Below, piece by piece: positions 24,081 through 34,984 of a stretch of DNA of 64,000 nt. This DNA is from Artemisia argyi (Eukaryota; Streptophyta; Magnoliopsida; Asterales; Asteraceae): assembly GCA_030686995.1 (NCBI GenBank), contig CM060708.1, positions 104,509,350 to 104,573,349 of the forward strand. Reading direction: 5' to 3'. The translations under genes were made by a program, and so were the position numbers. The notes beneath the pieces are model-generated. The model ran no database searches, was not told the origin of the DNA, and saw nothing but the letters and a program-made list of their open reading frames with translations. Positions within the stretch are counted from its first letter, which is position 1. Every line of letters starts with the position of its first letter.

Positions 24081-27012
24081 ATGTCGACTGAAACTGCACC
24101 AGTTCCTTCCATCACCTCAATCAGAATTCCTATTGTCAAGAAGGGAGAATATGATCTATGGAGCATGAAGATGAGGCAGTACATTGCTATTACAGACCAT
24201 GCTTTATGGGATGTGATTGTCAATGGTAATGTTGTCATTGAAGAACCTGTATCAGTTGAAGGACAACCTACACCACCTAAGCCAACCTTGCCAGCAGTTA
24301 CAAAAAGAAATCAAGATAAGGCTCTCAACATACTGCTTTCTACTATTCCTGATGGTCACCTACTGAAGTTTCATGATGCTAAGGATGCAAAACAACTATG
24401 GGCTGCTATTAAGACAAGATTTGGAGGTAATGATGCTTCCAAGAAGATGCATAGAAACTTATTAAAGCAATAGTTTGAAACATTCACCGGTGAAAGAGAA
24501 GGTCTTGATGCTGCCTATGATAGATTCCAAAATCTTCTTAGTATGCTAGAGTTATAAGGAGCAGAGGTATCTGGTGAAGATGCAAACTTGAAGTTCTTGA
24601 TGAGTTAGCCATCTGCATGGCATGTAGTTGCTACTATGATCAGAGGACTACCAGGTTTAGATTCTATGGACTTTGACGATCTCTACAATAATTTGAAGGT
24701 GTATGAGCATGAGATGAATGGCAACAGAGGTTCAAGTTCTCATCAGAAATCTCAAAACATTGCTTTTGTGTCTTCTGAAAATAGAAGCAGTACTTCCACT
24801 AAAAGTACTGCTTATTCTGTTGAAAGTACTGTTAGTGAAAAACAGCACCCTTGCATAACCATGGTTACTAGCACTTCATCACCATCAAACAACACCAACT
24901 CTGATGATGTTATATGTTCTTTCTTTGCTCAACAAGCCACTCTACCAGTTACATATCAAGAAGATGTGTTGCAAATTGATGTTGATGCTCTAGAAGAAAT
25001 TGACATAAGATGGCAAGTTGCCATGATCACTACAAGGATCAAGAAGTTCATGAAGAAAACAGGAAGAGGTATTGATTTCAAAGCCAAACAGGGTATAACA
25101 TTTGACAAATCCAAGATTGAATGCTTTAACTATCAAAAGACTGGTCACTTTGCAAGGGAATGCAAGTTTGCAAAGTATCAAGCAAATAGAATGATTGAAC
25201 AACCTAAGGTTGAAAGAAAGGAAGTTACTATTACTGATTCAAAATCAAAAGCTTTGGTAGCTCAAGAAAATCTATCAGAGGTTTGACAGGAGTAATGAAT
25301 TTGATGATGAACCAGTAACCTACTCTATGGTTGCATTGGAAGAGTTTGATTGGAGCACAGCTTTTGATGAGGAACCAGGATTTGCTGCTTTGGAGTCAAG
25401 AGATGGTCTAGGAAGCTTTGATTGGAGCATGGAAAGTGAAGAAGAACCTGTTCAGATTGATATGATAGCTACTTCACCAAGTTCATCCACTATCCCTAAG
25501 GTATGCTCTAAATGTAGTAATTTTTATCAAAAATTGCTTAAAGAATACGAGACTGAAAGAGATAATTTTAGAAGGGCTAGGTCTGAAGTAGCTGGTTATC
25601 AATTGACTTTAGAGTAAATGGAAGCCAAAATAATCACTCATGAAAATAATGAAATGGCTTGGGCAGAAAAATATGAACAACAAAACTATCAATTAAAGCT
25701 GAGTGAATGGAAGTTAGGATGTAAGGTGTCTGAACTAGACAAGGTCACTAAAGAAAGGGATAAGTTGTTAGCAAAACTTGCTAGTTGGAAAGAATCAGGC
25801 CTGTCACACGTTAGTTTTGTAGAGAAACAAAGAATAGCAAACATTAAAATTGGCCTAGGTTATGATAGTAGTTAAGAAGTGAACCCAACTAGTGATAAGG
25901 AACAAATAAATTCAGAGGAGAACTCAACTAGTGATGAAGAATTCATTAGCTTAGAAGAGAACACATCTAGTGATGAGGAATCACTTAGTCCAACACCTCC
26001 TGAATTTAAGAAAGTCAAGGGATATAATGAAGTTCCTCCACCCACTGGTAGTTTTCAACCACCTAGGACAGATGTTTCTTGTTTTTGAGTAGACAATTTG
26101 GAGTTTAGAAAGAAGCTTACATGTCAATCTAATTCAAGTCCATCTAGTTCTGAGTCTTTAAGAGAAACAGTTGAGAAACCTAAGGATGATAACAAAGGTT
26201 CAGGGTGTGTTAATTGTGATAAAAAGTTTTCTAAATATCTTTCAAAACCTCAAAGTACTGTTGGTCATTCAATAGTACCTTCAAGAAATACTTTTCAAAA
26301 CACTACAAACTTTAGAAAACCTTTTGGAACTAAAGGAAGAGGTTTTGGGAATATGGATCAAAAGTTATGTTATGTTTGTTATAGTCCTAGTCATTTGATT
26401 AAGGACTGTGATTTTCACTCAGAATACTTAAGTCAATTCCCAAAGTCCAAACTTGCTAACCATAAGCTTAGGGAGAATTCAAGGGAGAACAAACCAGTTT
26501 GGAATCATTCACATAGGGTTAACCATAGTAATTTCTCAAAAGACTATAGGTACCCTCACCAGAAAAGACCTTTTTCCAAACCACCAGTACCCTCAAGAGA
26601 TACTTTTCAAAGTATTGGTAAAGCAACACCTTTTTAAAGTACTGTTAAGTCTTCACCCAACCAAGGTACTGCTAACACTTTTTCAAAAGTAAGACCAAGG
26701 AGGTTCATTTACTATAAACCTAGAAGGACTTACACCTCAAAAAGAGTACCTAGATCAAAGAACCCACCACACACTGTTAAAACTAAATGGGTTAAGAAAG
26801 AAAGTACTGATGGGGGACAAACAGTACTTTCAGCTAGTAAGGGAGAAAAAGGGAGTGTTGATGAAAATCCAACACAAGTTTTGGGATCAAAGACACTAAT
26901 TCTTGATAATGTCTTTAAAAATAATGGTGGTTACATACTTAAAGAATTTGAGTATGTCACTCCACAAGGGGAACACAAGTCAGTAATGACTTGGGTTCCT
27001 AAAAGAAACTAA
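24081..27012 (+). pseudogene. Copia gag polyprotein (decayed)
   Basis: The frame starts at ATG 24,081 with a typical Copia Gag N-terminus (KKGEYDLWSMKMRQYIAIT; later LWAAIKTRFGG). It is broken by stops at 24,471, 24,555 and 24,606, shifts frame near 25,285, and has further stops at 25,615, 25,873, 26,086 and 26,635. The last stop, 27,010-27,012 after MTWVPKRN, looks like the natural Gag end. The first zinc knuckle (CFNYQKTGHFAREC, about 25,120-25,160) has Tyr in place of the second Cys. A second CX2CX4HX4C (CYVCYSPSHLIKDC, about 26,366-26,408) is intact. Several stops fit CAG-to-TAG or CAA-to-TAA changes. Not expected to be functional. Confidence 0.8.
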
Positions 27013-27026
27013 CCATTTTCATCTTT

Positions 27027-27794
27027 ATGCAGGGCAAGCAAGAAGAGAAGCTTAAGGATCATATTATCATTGATAGTGGTTGCTTTGGAAGCATGACAGG
27101 AGACAAGGATCTTTTGTCAGATTTTAAGGCATATTTTGGAGGAAGAGTTGCATTTGGGAATGATCCTAATGGAGGGAGAATCACTGGCAAAGGAACCATC
27201 AAGACTGGATCCATTGATTTTGAGAATGTTAGATATGTAAAGGAGCTTAAATTCAATCTTCTGTCAGTATCTCAGATCTGTGACACGAAATATCCTGTGT
27301 TATTCCTTGACACAGAATGTCTTATTCTCTCCCCTGAGTTCAAGTTATTTGATGAAAACTTGGTAATGTTGAGAGTACCAAGAACCAATGATGTGTACAG
27401 CTTAGATTTGAAGAATATCAATCCTACTGAAATAACAACATGTTTGGTTGTAAGGGCAACAATGGAAGAAGCACATCTTTGGCACAGAATATTTGGACAT
27501 GTGAATTTCAAGAATATCAACAAGTTGGTCAAAGGAAATTTAGTTAGAGGTTTATGTTCTAAAACATACAAGACTGATCATTCATGCTTGGCCTACAAGA
27601 AGGGTAAACAACACAAAGCTTCATGTAAAAATATTGAAGAAAGAACCATTAGAGAACCTTTGGAGTTGTTACACATGGATTTGTTAGGACCTATTTCAGT
27701 GGCTAGCTTAAACAAGAAAAAATACTGCTTAGTTACAACAGATGACTATAGCAGATTTAGTTGGGTCTTTTTCTTGGGATTTAAAGATGAAACC
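27027..27794 (+). pseudogene. Copia pol: protease and N-terminal integrase, truncated
   Basis: The frame differs from the Gag frame, so expression would have needed a frameshift or separate initiation. It holds the protease active site (IIIDSGCFGSMTGDKD, about 27,063-27,110), the pre-integrase zinc region (HLWHRIFGHVNFKN) and the start of the integrase core (LLHMDLLGPISVASLNKKKY, then DDYSRFSW). In the HHCC finger the first CxxC reads CLAY, so one Cys has become Tyr. The reading frame is cut at 27,794 by the next LTR. RT and RNase H would lie on the far side of that insertion and are not seen after the assembly gap. Confidence 0.85.
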
Positions 27795-28432
27795 TGATGA
27801 TATACCCTCCGATCAGCTCGAAGGACACCCCTTCGAGTGTAATCGTAACCTACATAATCGAAGGCTCTAGCTAGCCTCCTAAAACTTTCTTTGGCGTAAA
27901 ACTAATCATCAATGATCTAGTTACCAAGTGGGAATTCGCCAATCAAAGGATTAAGCCCTTCAGGGTATCTCTCGATAAGTTTTATGGACGGAACAATGCC
28001 AAGTCCAATATTAGGGAGACCAAGTCTTACCCACGTCGCCTCTTCCTCTTTAGTATCCCCGCTAAACCCAGAGGAGTGGGACACTAACCCCTAGCGGTTA
28101 CCACAAATTATGGGACGCCCCCATGATCTCTCTCAAACGTGTGACCACTCTCCAGGACCGTTTTCTTCACCTATAAATAGTCCTGGACGATGACAAATCT
28201 GGTATGCAATCTATCTTACCTTACTTTACTACGCATATACTTAAACTCTCATACCAATCACTCATTCACACGCCGGAGGTGGTTCGTAGGGTCCAACCCC
28301 TGCGCAATCACTTAACGTAGTGTTTTAGTATTTCTTATTTCAGGTTATATCCAAGCTTGGCGCAATCACAACACCCCTCATTTTTCTTTGATCACCATCG
28401 AAGGCCTGGTAGTGCAAAATATTGTACAATCA
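27795..28432 (+). repeat. 5' LTR (~638 bp) of a Tat/Athila-type gypsy element nested in Copia
   Basis: Begins TGATGATATACC exactly where the Copia integrase frame is broken and ends ACAATCA just before a TGGCGCC primer site. A TATA box (ctataaata, about 28,171-28,179) suggests where the U3/R boundary lies. The start could be 27,795 or 27,798. The 3' LTR is not in the window. Confidence 0.8.
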
Positions 28433-28433
28433 G

Positions 28434-28450
28434 TGGCGCCATCCGTGGGA
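28434..28450 (+). other. Primer binding site of the nested gypsy element
   Basis: TGGCGCCATCCGTGGGA, one base after the LTR. TGGCGCC-type sites are characteristic of the Athila/Tat branch of gypsy elements. Confidence 0.8.
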
Positions 28451-28519
28451 CCCGCTACAATTAGTCCCGTTATTTCCAAGCAAAATAACCAAGTCAAATA
28501 CATTCGCTATTATTCCAGC

Positions 28520-30150
28520 ATGAATTTAGAACGAGAAGTTACGCCCCCACCGGGTTTCTCATCCTTAACCCCTTTACCCGTAACAGACGCCAACAACCTG
28601 CCGCCAATCACGGTCTCCACTTTTACTACACGATCTCATCATGAAATAACGCCCAATCACCATGCATCCACTTCGGCCAACCCAGAACTCATCATTAGCC
28701 CCGCCTTTGTCGACGCTAATTATGAAGAGTTAGAGTCCTTGCTAAGGGCTCGAAGGAGACAAATCAGAAATACGGAGATGCGTAGGGAGTTAGAATATTC
28801 CAGCGATGAGTATGATGAGGAGATCGAAATGGAGCCGAGACCTTCAATACATAGGGCTCAACACCCTATCCTGCGCATTGGGTCACCTGCAAGTAGAAGG
28901 GTTGAAGGAAGAAGCGTAGTCTTCGAAGGAGTTCCTGAGAGAGCACCCACAAGGAAGGAAGGGATAGTTGTCGAAGGCTCTAATGGGAGGAGTCGGCAGA
29001 GGGAAAACGTGGAGGTAAACCTACCCCCATTATTAGCAGCTCACTTAGGGAGGACCGAAGGAGGAATCCCTCTATAACCCTCCCACGCTTCTGGTGTGGA
29101 GGGTAACCTAGGCCCAGTCAACACAGGAGGGAGTCTTCCCTCCATTGGCATGCATCCTCAATTCCCGGTCCAGAGCTACCCTCCGATTCTTTATCCCCAA
29201 ATCAATGGCCAACCTGTAAATCAGTATCCCTTACAAACTGATGTGCCCTATAATCCTTCCATGGTATACCCCCCGTATACCATGTATACTGGTTACACTC
29301 CAAACACGAGTACGCCTCATCCTTTCTATGTTAGTCAGCCTTCTTTGGGAGTACCCCCTCCTATTAATCCATACCATACTATTCCGATGAACGTACCACC
29401 GTATGCCTATCCATATGCTGAGCCCGTAGGCCCCACTATACCCTTCGTGAGATGGATCGAAGATTATCCCTTGCCGGATGGTTTAAAGATGCCTTCACAT
29501 ATAGGCATTTACGATGGGAAGGGAGATCCAGATAATTTCCTACATTTATTTGAAGGAGCTATAAGAATGCAGAAATGGGCCATGCCAGTAGCCTATCACA
29601 TGTTCATATATACCCTCCGAGATTCAGCACATATTTGGTGGAATGGGCTGAAGCTAGGAAGCATTATCAACCTTGACGATTTGAAGGCTAAGTTTCGATC
29701 TCACTTCAGCCAACAGAAGAAATTCACAAGAACGCACCTCACGGTGCACAATATTAAGCAGAAGGAGAACGAAAGCACAAGGAATTTCGTTACTAGATAC
29801 ACTGACGAAACCATACAAATTTTGGGCTTACATGAAGAACAACGCATTTTTGGCTTCGTCCATGGTCTATGTAACCGAAACCTTGTGGAGTTTTTATCTA
29901 CAGATCTGCCGGCAACATACAAAGGCCTTATGGAAAAAACATATACGTGGATAGAAGCCAAAGAAGTGTCCACCAATGGGGCTCCGACAGAGAGCAACAA
30001 GGGAACGAAGCCATCTTCATGGGAAGGACAGAAGAACAAGCACAAAAGCCATAATAGGTTCACTCCATACCACAAGAGTTCAAACTCTGGTTTATGGGAA
30101 AGCCTAACAAAATCCCCAAAGGAAATTTTGGCTACTGAGAAGGCAGCAAA
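28520..30150 (+). CDS. Gypsy (Tat/Athila-type) Gag, one internal stop, runs into gap
   Basis: The first ATG after the primer site in the long frame is 28,520. The frame is open to 30,150 except for one TAA at 29,075-29,077, about codon 186. The N-terminal third is acidic and Pro/Ser-rich. The middle (29,100-29,440) is a Pro/Tyr-rich linker. The C-terminal part is a retrotransposon Gag domain: GIYDGKGDPDNFLHLFEGAI, then IWWNGLKLGSI, LDDLKAKFRSHFSQ and a YTDETIQILGL helix (about 29,500-29,960). Such Gags form the capsid-like particle. The sequence stops at the 500-N gap, so protease-pol is missing. A TAA from CAA is plausible but not proven. Confidence 0.8.
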
Positions 30151-30650
30151 NNNNNNNNNNNNNNNNNNNNNNNNNNNNNNNNNNNNNNNNNNNNNNNNNN
30201 NNNNNNNNNNNNNNNNNNNNNNNNNNNNNNNNNNNNNNNNNNNNNNNNNNNNNNNNNNNNNNNNNNNNNNNNNNNNNNNNNNNNNNNNNNNNNNNNNNNN
30301 NNNNNNNNNNNNNNNNNNNNNNNNNNNNNNNNNNNNNNNNNNNNNNNNNNNNNNNNNNNNNNNNNNNNNNNNNNNNNNNNNNNNNNNNNNNNNNNNNNNN
30401 NNNNNNNNNNNNNNNNNNNNNNNNNNNNNNNNNNNNNNNNNNNNNNNNNNNNNNNNNNNNNNNNNNNNNNNNNNNNNNNNNNNNNNNNNNNNNNNNNNNN
30501 NNNNNNNNNNNNNNNNNNNNNNNNNNNNNNNNNNNNNNNNNNNNNNNNNNNNNNNNNNNNNNNNNNNNNNNNNNNNNNNNNNNNNNNNNNNNNNNNNNNN
30601 NNNNNNNNNNNNNNNNNNNNNNNNNNNNNNNNNNNNNNNNNNNNNNNNNN
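30151..30650. other. Assembly gap (500 N)
   Basis: Exactly 500 N, a conventional placeholder of unknown true length. The sequence on the right shows no continuation of either the gypsy or the Copia element, so a substantial amount of DNA (gypsy pol, its 3' LTR, the Copia remainder and the rest of the viral fragment) may be missing or joined elsewhere. Confidence 0.99.
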
Positions 30651-30991
30651 TATGATTTAAGTACCAAGTTTAAACACCAAAGAGCCACAGGTATACTTTG
30701 AACAAAGACGTGCATGTAAATGTATCTTGTGGTTTCAAACTTGAAGTTTTTCTCAAGTTCTTGGTTAATGGTTACTATCAATTTACATTCCAAACCACAT
30801 ATGCTTGATTCAGAAATAGTGTTTGTCAATATATTTCTTGATCTCAGGAATGATTTTTTTTCTTTTTATGTTACAAGCTCTTGTCGCTCATTAAACTCGT
30901 CTCCAGATCGAGACCATTAATCCAAGTTCTTTGAGATGAAGAACTCCAAACATGTAGGCACGTCACTAAAACATTTGGGAGCAAGAGTAGG

Positions 30992-31082
30992 TGCACTTAG
31001 GAGGGGTGCTACCCTAAGGTCGGCTCAAGTGATCGAGCCTACATCATAATTTGTAGTAACCTAACTAATTCTATACTTTAAA
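30992..31082 (+). pseudogene. U1 snRNA pseudogene (truncated)
   Basis: Sequence from tgcacttaggaggggtgct through catcataatttg matches the central part of the U1 gene at 34,070-34,131 with a few substitutions. The upstream element, TATA box, 5' splice-site-binding end and first half of the RNA are deleted, as is stem-loop IV. A degraded 3' box (actttaaa, 31,075-31,082) remains. It cannot make a functional U1. Confidence 0.85.
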
Positions 31083-31159
31083 TCTTTCACCTTCAGTTGA
31101 ATAACCCACTTTGTCTAGCTATAATCAACTTATTATAAGCAGACTATTTCACCTTAAGA

Positions 31160-31272
31160 GGGTGTTTAAGATTGCTTATTTTTAAGATGATTCATGTTCA
31201 GGCAAAAACAGCATACTTGCTTATATTATAGGAGGCAAATAAGCACTTTATAGGTGGCAATCCCAAACACCC
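31160..31272. mobile_element. Small Tourist-like MITE remnant
   Basis: Ends GGGTGTTTAAGATTGC... and ...GGCAATCCCAAACACCC are imperfect inverted repeats about 110 bases apart. A clear target-site duplication is not visible. Confidence 0.45.
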
Positions 31273-31505
31273 GTGATAATGGTAAACTTGTACTCTGAAT
31301 TTACCGAAATAATCAGTTTCAAATAAGTTTAAGATCACCGCTTAGTAGAACGTTTTTTATCCAAAGTTCCAAACACTCAAAACTGCATATCAGCATACTG
31401 AAACCACAATAAGCTCGTAAGTTGTTGCATAAGCAATTTCAAAAACCTCTTATACTAGAACCTGCTACATCATCTATATGACAGTAAAAGTCAAAGTACT
31501 TATCT

Positions 31506-32011
31506 TTTTTTTGAAGGCGAATTTATTGAACTGGTAAGAAGAAGAAACATATTACAAAGAAGTTTTACAAGCAGACATAGGGTCCTTTAGCCAATCGAGC
31601 CATAAAGGCTGAAAGGTTTTGGACCTGTTAACAATCCAAGAAAAGGAAAAAGTTTTGATGTCATCCATGAGGGTTGGTGGCTTTTCGTCGAAGCAAATCT
31701 TGTTGCAGTAGCACCAAATTACCTAAACAGTAATTAGAATAACCCCATCCAGAAAGCTTTTAATCAAAGCAGGAAGGTTTGTTGAATCAGCCCATGTTAT
31801 CAGGTCCATAAGGGTATTAGGCCATGTTATCAACATAGAATCAAAGCAGGAGGAATCTACTCAACACTTATTTGTGCCTGATTTGTGATGACGACATAGA
31901 ATCAACCCATGTTATCAGCTCTCTTTACAAATAAGTGTTGAGTAGATTCTATGTTGTTATCACAAACTGGGCACAACAAGGAGTGAAGATTGATACCACG
32001 TGAGTCAAGAA
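31506..32011 (-). mobile_element. 5'-truncated LINE 3' end with flanking 45-bp duplication
   Basis: On the minus strand a frame reads CFDEKPPTLMDDIKTFSFSW (about 31,600-31,700), typical of the C-terminus of plant LINE reverse transcriptases, followed by a poly(A) that appears as a T run at 31,505-31,512. Upstream, a zinc-binding-like stretch (LCPVCDNNIESTQHLF) lies at about 31,925-31,985. The insertion is flanked by 45-base direct repeats, 31,461-31,505 and 32,012-32,056, with two mismatches, read as a target-site duplication. Internal inverted repeats (31,853-31,875 against 31,927-31,949) show rearrangement. Non-functional. Confidence 0.7.
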
Positions 32012-33930
32012 TCTGCTACATCATCTATTTGACAGTAAAAGTCAAAGTACTTATCTAATATGGGAAGGAGGTAGTATATTTGGTACATCGAGGATTTTAG
32101 TTTCTTTAGAACTCGTGAATTCATGATTCAAGCTTGTTTTTATTACTCGTATTTGCAGATTGCAGTCCACAATCTACCTTGGATGTTAATCTTAAAAATT
32201 AGCTATTTGACTGTAAAAGTCAATCTATATGATATGGTTATTGGTGTAGTAATTCCACAAATAAGGATTTTTTTGGTGTCTAAAACTTCGGACTTAAAGT
32301 CAACATTATTACTAGATATTGTTAGCAGTTTGTACAATGTTTGGTCTACAGTTCATGGGCAGAATGAAGTTGCATGTATAGGCAGAGGTTTATTATATGA
32401 GAAATAATTTCATCTGATATCATAGAGTTTATATAGATGAATACGAGGGATACTTGATATTGCAGCAGAACTAATGTCTAATCCAGTATTCCAGTGATCC
32501 TGCTGTCATCACCAGAAATCGCTTGTCATGAATAAAAAATAAAATAAAAAAAATAAAAAAAAATCACATTATCTTTAACAGTCGTAGATAGTTTAGAATT
32601 CGGTGTGGTAGGGATGTGTTACTAGTCACAAGGATTTTGGTAACCGGCTAAGCGCTAGCAATGAAATATCATGTATGACAAAGTTGCTCAAACAAAGAGG
32701 TGGTGTGCGGTGATTTGCAGAAAGTCATATGAGAGCCTCTTGCAACGTTATGCAGTTACATTGTACGTTAGTTTTAAATTTAACAAACATGACTTGGAGA
32801 AGTAAGATATTATGCTTCTAATACATTTTAAGATTGCTACATAAGAGTCAGATTGTTTTTGAAAAGTATATCCACTTTGAAGTGAACAAGTGCAGTCATA
32901 GTCAAATTTCCAAAAATGACTTCTAGGCTATGGAAATACAGAAATTCTTTGTTTTTCAATAGCAGGAACTTTAATCTTTGCTAAGGCTTAAGTCAACATA
33001 TTTAGTCAAAATTATTTAAACAAGGTCTTATTGTACCTGTGTTGTGATGAAATAGATCAACATTATGCTTGGTTTCGGTTCCACAGTTGCGTATTCTTAC
33101 CTTATTTTCTTTGTCCATAAAAAAGTAAGGTCATATTGGGAAACATCATGAAATATTACTAATTGGTTATTCTCTACTTCAGAACATCTTGAAAGTTACT
33201 TTTCTGAGGAAAATTATTGACATAATGTGGTGTCATGCAACCATGAACATGAAGGTTCTGAAATATTTTTACAATGTAGTTTCACGCATGCTCTTTCGTT
33301 ACTAACTTCACAGGGAAACCTGAAAGCTAGCCTTAATATGAGCTAGAAGACGATTGAAACTGAAGCCAATGGAACCCAAGTCGTGGAAGTAACACAAAGC
33401 AAGTATACTCTAGTCATCTATATCCAATGCTCGAGGGGATGGTGTGTGCGGATGCGTATGTTCTAGTTGATCAAACAATTCTTTGACCTCTTTGATACTG
33501 AGTATGCAAACTTTTTATTAGCATATATAAAGTATCAATTAATAGCAAGTATAGGGAATATATAAGACAATAGAGTGTGGTGACCCGCAGCTACGGGATG
33601 GAGGTAAAAGGAAGTATACTGTAAATAAAGACGTGCACATAATTGTATTTTGTGGTCTCAAACTCGAATCGTCTTAAGTTCTTGGTTAGTTGGTTATTAT
33701 CAATTTACATTCTGAACCGCATATGCTTGATTCAGAGAGTGTTTGTAAATACATTTCTTGGTCTCGGGATTGATTTTTTTTTATGTTACAAGCTCTTGTT
33801 ATTTACCAAACTCGCCGAGATCATTAATCCAATTTCTTTGATATGAATAACTCCAAAAATGTAAGCTTACATCACTTCATTATATGGAAGCAAGAGTAAG
33901 TAAAAGTGAACTTATTGAGGACATCCCTCT

Positions 33931-33941
33931 ATCCCACATCG
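33931..33941 (+). promoter_or_regulatory. snRNA upstream sequence element (USE)
   Basis: atcccacatcg matches the plant snRNA USE consensus RTCCCACATCG. It lies about 34 bases upstream of a TATA box, the spacing known for RNA polymerase II-transcribed plant snRNA genes, and so fits the U1 gene that follows. Confidence 0.93.
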
Positions 33942-33973
33942 ACTGACAAAAGAAAGTTAAAGAAGGTGGAGGT

Positions 33974-33981
33974 CTATAAAA
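33974..33981 (+). promoter_or_regulatory. TATA box of the U1 snRNA gene
   Basis: ctataaaa starts about 33 bases after the USE and about 31 bases before the inferred U1 5' end. Confidence 0.88.
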
Positions 33982-34004
33982 TGGGAAAGAAGTAACAGGA
34001 TTAA

Positions 34005-34164
34005 GTACTTACCTGGATGGGGTCAATGGGTGATCAAAAAGGCCCATGGCCTAGGTTAGTGACCTCCATTGCACTTAGGAGGGGTGCTACCCTAAGATCG
34101 GCCCAAGTGGTCGAGTCTACATCATAATTTGTTGCTGCAGGGGCCTGCGTTCGCGCGGCCCCTA
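34005..34164 (+). ncRNA. U1: U1 spliceosomal snRNA
   Basis: U1 snRNA pairs with 5' splice sites at the start of spliceosome assembly in the nucleus. The 5' end reads gTACTTACCTGG, keeping the ACTTACCTG recognition segment, though the usual first A appears as G. The body continues with ggggtcaatgggtgatc, the stem around ggcccatggcc, and gcacttaggaggggtgc. An Sm-like site (ataatttgt) lies at about 34,124-34,132. A strong terminal hairpin follows (GGGGCCtGCG, UUCG loop, CGCGGCCCC; about 34,140-34,162). USE, TATA and 3' box all sit at correct distances, so the gene looks complete and probably functional. It converges on the helicase gene. Exact ends are inferred by family length. Confidence 0.93.
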
Positions 34165-34175
34165 CCCAATTCTCT

Positions 34176-34183
34176 AGTTTAAA
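34176..34183 (+). terminator. snRNA 3' box
   Basis: agtttaaa matches the core AGTNNAAA of the plant snRNA 3'-end-formation box and lies 11 bases after the inferred U1 end; CA (34,167-34,168) precedes it at suitable spacing. Confidence 0.8.
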
Positions 34184-34841
34184 TTTGTTGTGTTTGCTTG
34201 GGTTTCTCTAATAAATGGCTGTGTTGACTGTTCATTTATGTAAATTAAGACTGTTAATTGCACATTGAAATGCATGAATTGAGTGAGAGCTGTTATTATA
34301 GGAAATCGGTTCTTGTAAGAGCTGAGAATTAGTGATAAGGATGCGGTCTAGTCAACTTAATATTTAGAAGATAACCAGATGGCGAACACTACTTATATTA
34401 AACTGAAACAAACACTTACAAATAATCTTATAACTTTATAATAAGCAATCCCCGTGATAATGTTGAACTTGTACTCTGAATTCACCGAAATAGTAAGTGT
34501 GAGATCACTGCTTAGTACATCTTTTTATAGATATCGTCAACAGTTTAATCCCATGCTTTCTAGTCATTGGCAGAAGGAAGATGCAAGTGTAGATACAGAT
34601 TTATTATATGGAAACAGCTTCATTTGATATCAAAGAGTTGCTAGAGATAAATGTGGGATACTTAATACTGCACTGGAACTAAGTTCTTATCCTGCTGTCA
34701 TCACAAGAAACTGCTTGTCATGAATCAAAACAGGTTGCCCATCTTACTAGTCGTAGAAAGTCTGGAAGATGTCAGATTTTAAAGCAAATGTAACCTGACA
34801 TCTTTATGTTTGTCTTGATATGCACATGTTTAGGGTATAAT

Positions 34842-34952
34842 GAAACATTAGTATAAGTCAAAGCTTTCTATTAGCAATGTCTCCCGCAGCATAAATTTAA
34901 TATTGGGAAGGAAAAAAAAGGTAATAGAAGCTTTGACTTATACTAATGTTTC
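34842..34952. repeat. Near-perfect 31-bp inverted repeat (hairpin)
   Basis: Arm 34,842-34,873 (gaaacattagtataagtcaa...) is the reverse complement of 34,922-34,952, with one bulged base and a loop of about 48 bases. It could be a MITE remnant or a hairpin small-RNA precursor; no target-site duplication is evident. Confidence 0.6.
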
Positions 34953-34984
34953 CGCTACATGTCACTTCTTTGACCAACTCTGTT

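Larger units (their letters stand above)
30655..34770. repeat. Old local segmental duplication spanning U1 pseudogene and U1 gene
   Basis: Blocks of 30,655-31,080 match 33,600-34,185 (for example the shared text around aatttacattc and tatgttacaagctcttgt). Blocks of 31,270-31,350 match 34,448-34,520, and 32,390-32,530 match 34,610-34,730, in the same order. Copy 1 is interrupted by a MITE and a LINE fragment and lacks the U1 promoter. The stretch 32,560-33,590 has no match that I can see and no gene. Confidence 0.75.

Noticed and set aside
29701..30829. Minus-strand ORFs around and across the N gap
   Set aside because: They are shadows of Gag or run through N; no independent evidence.
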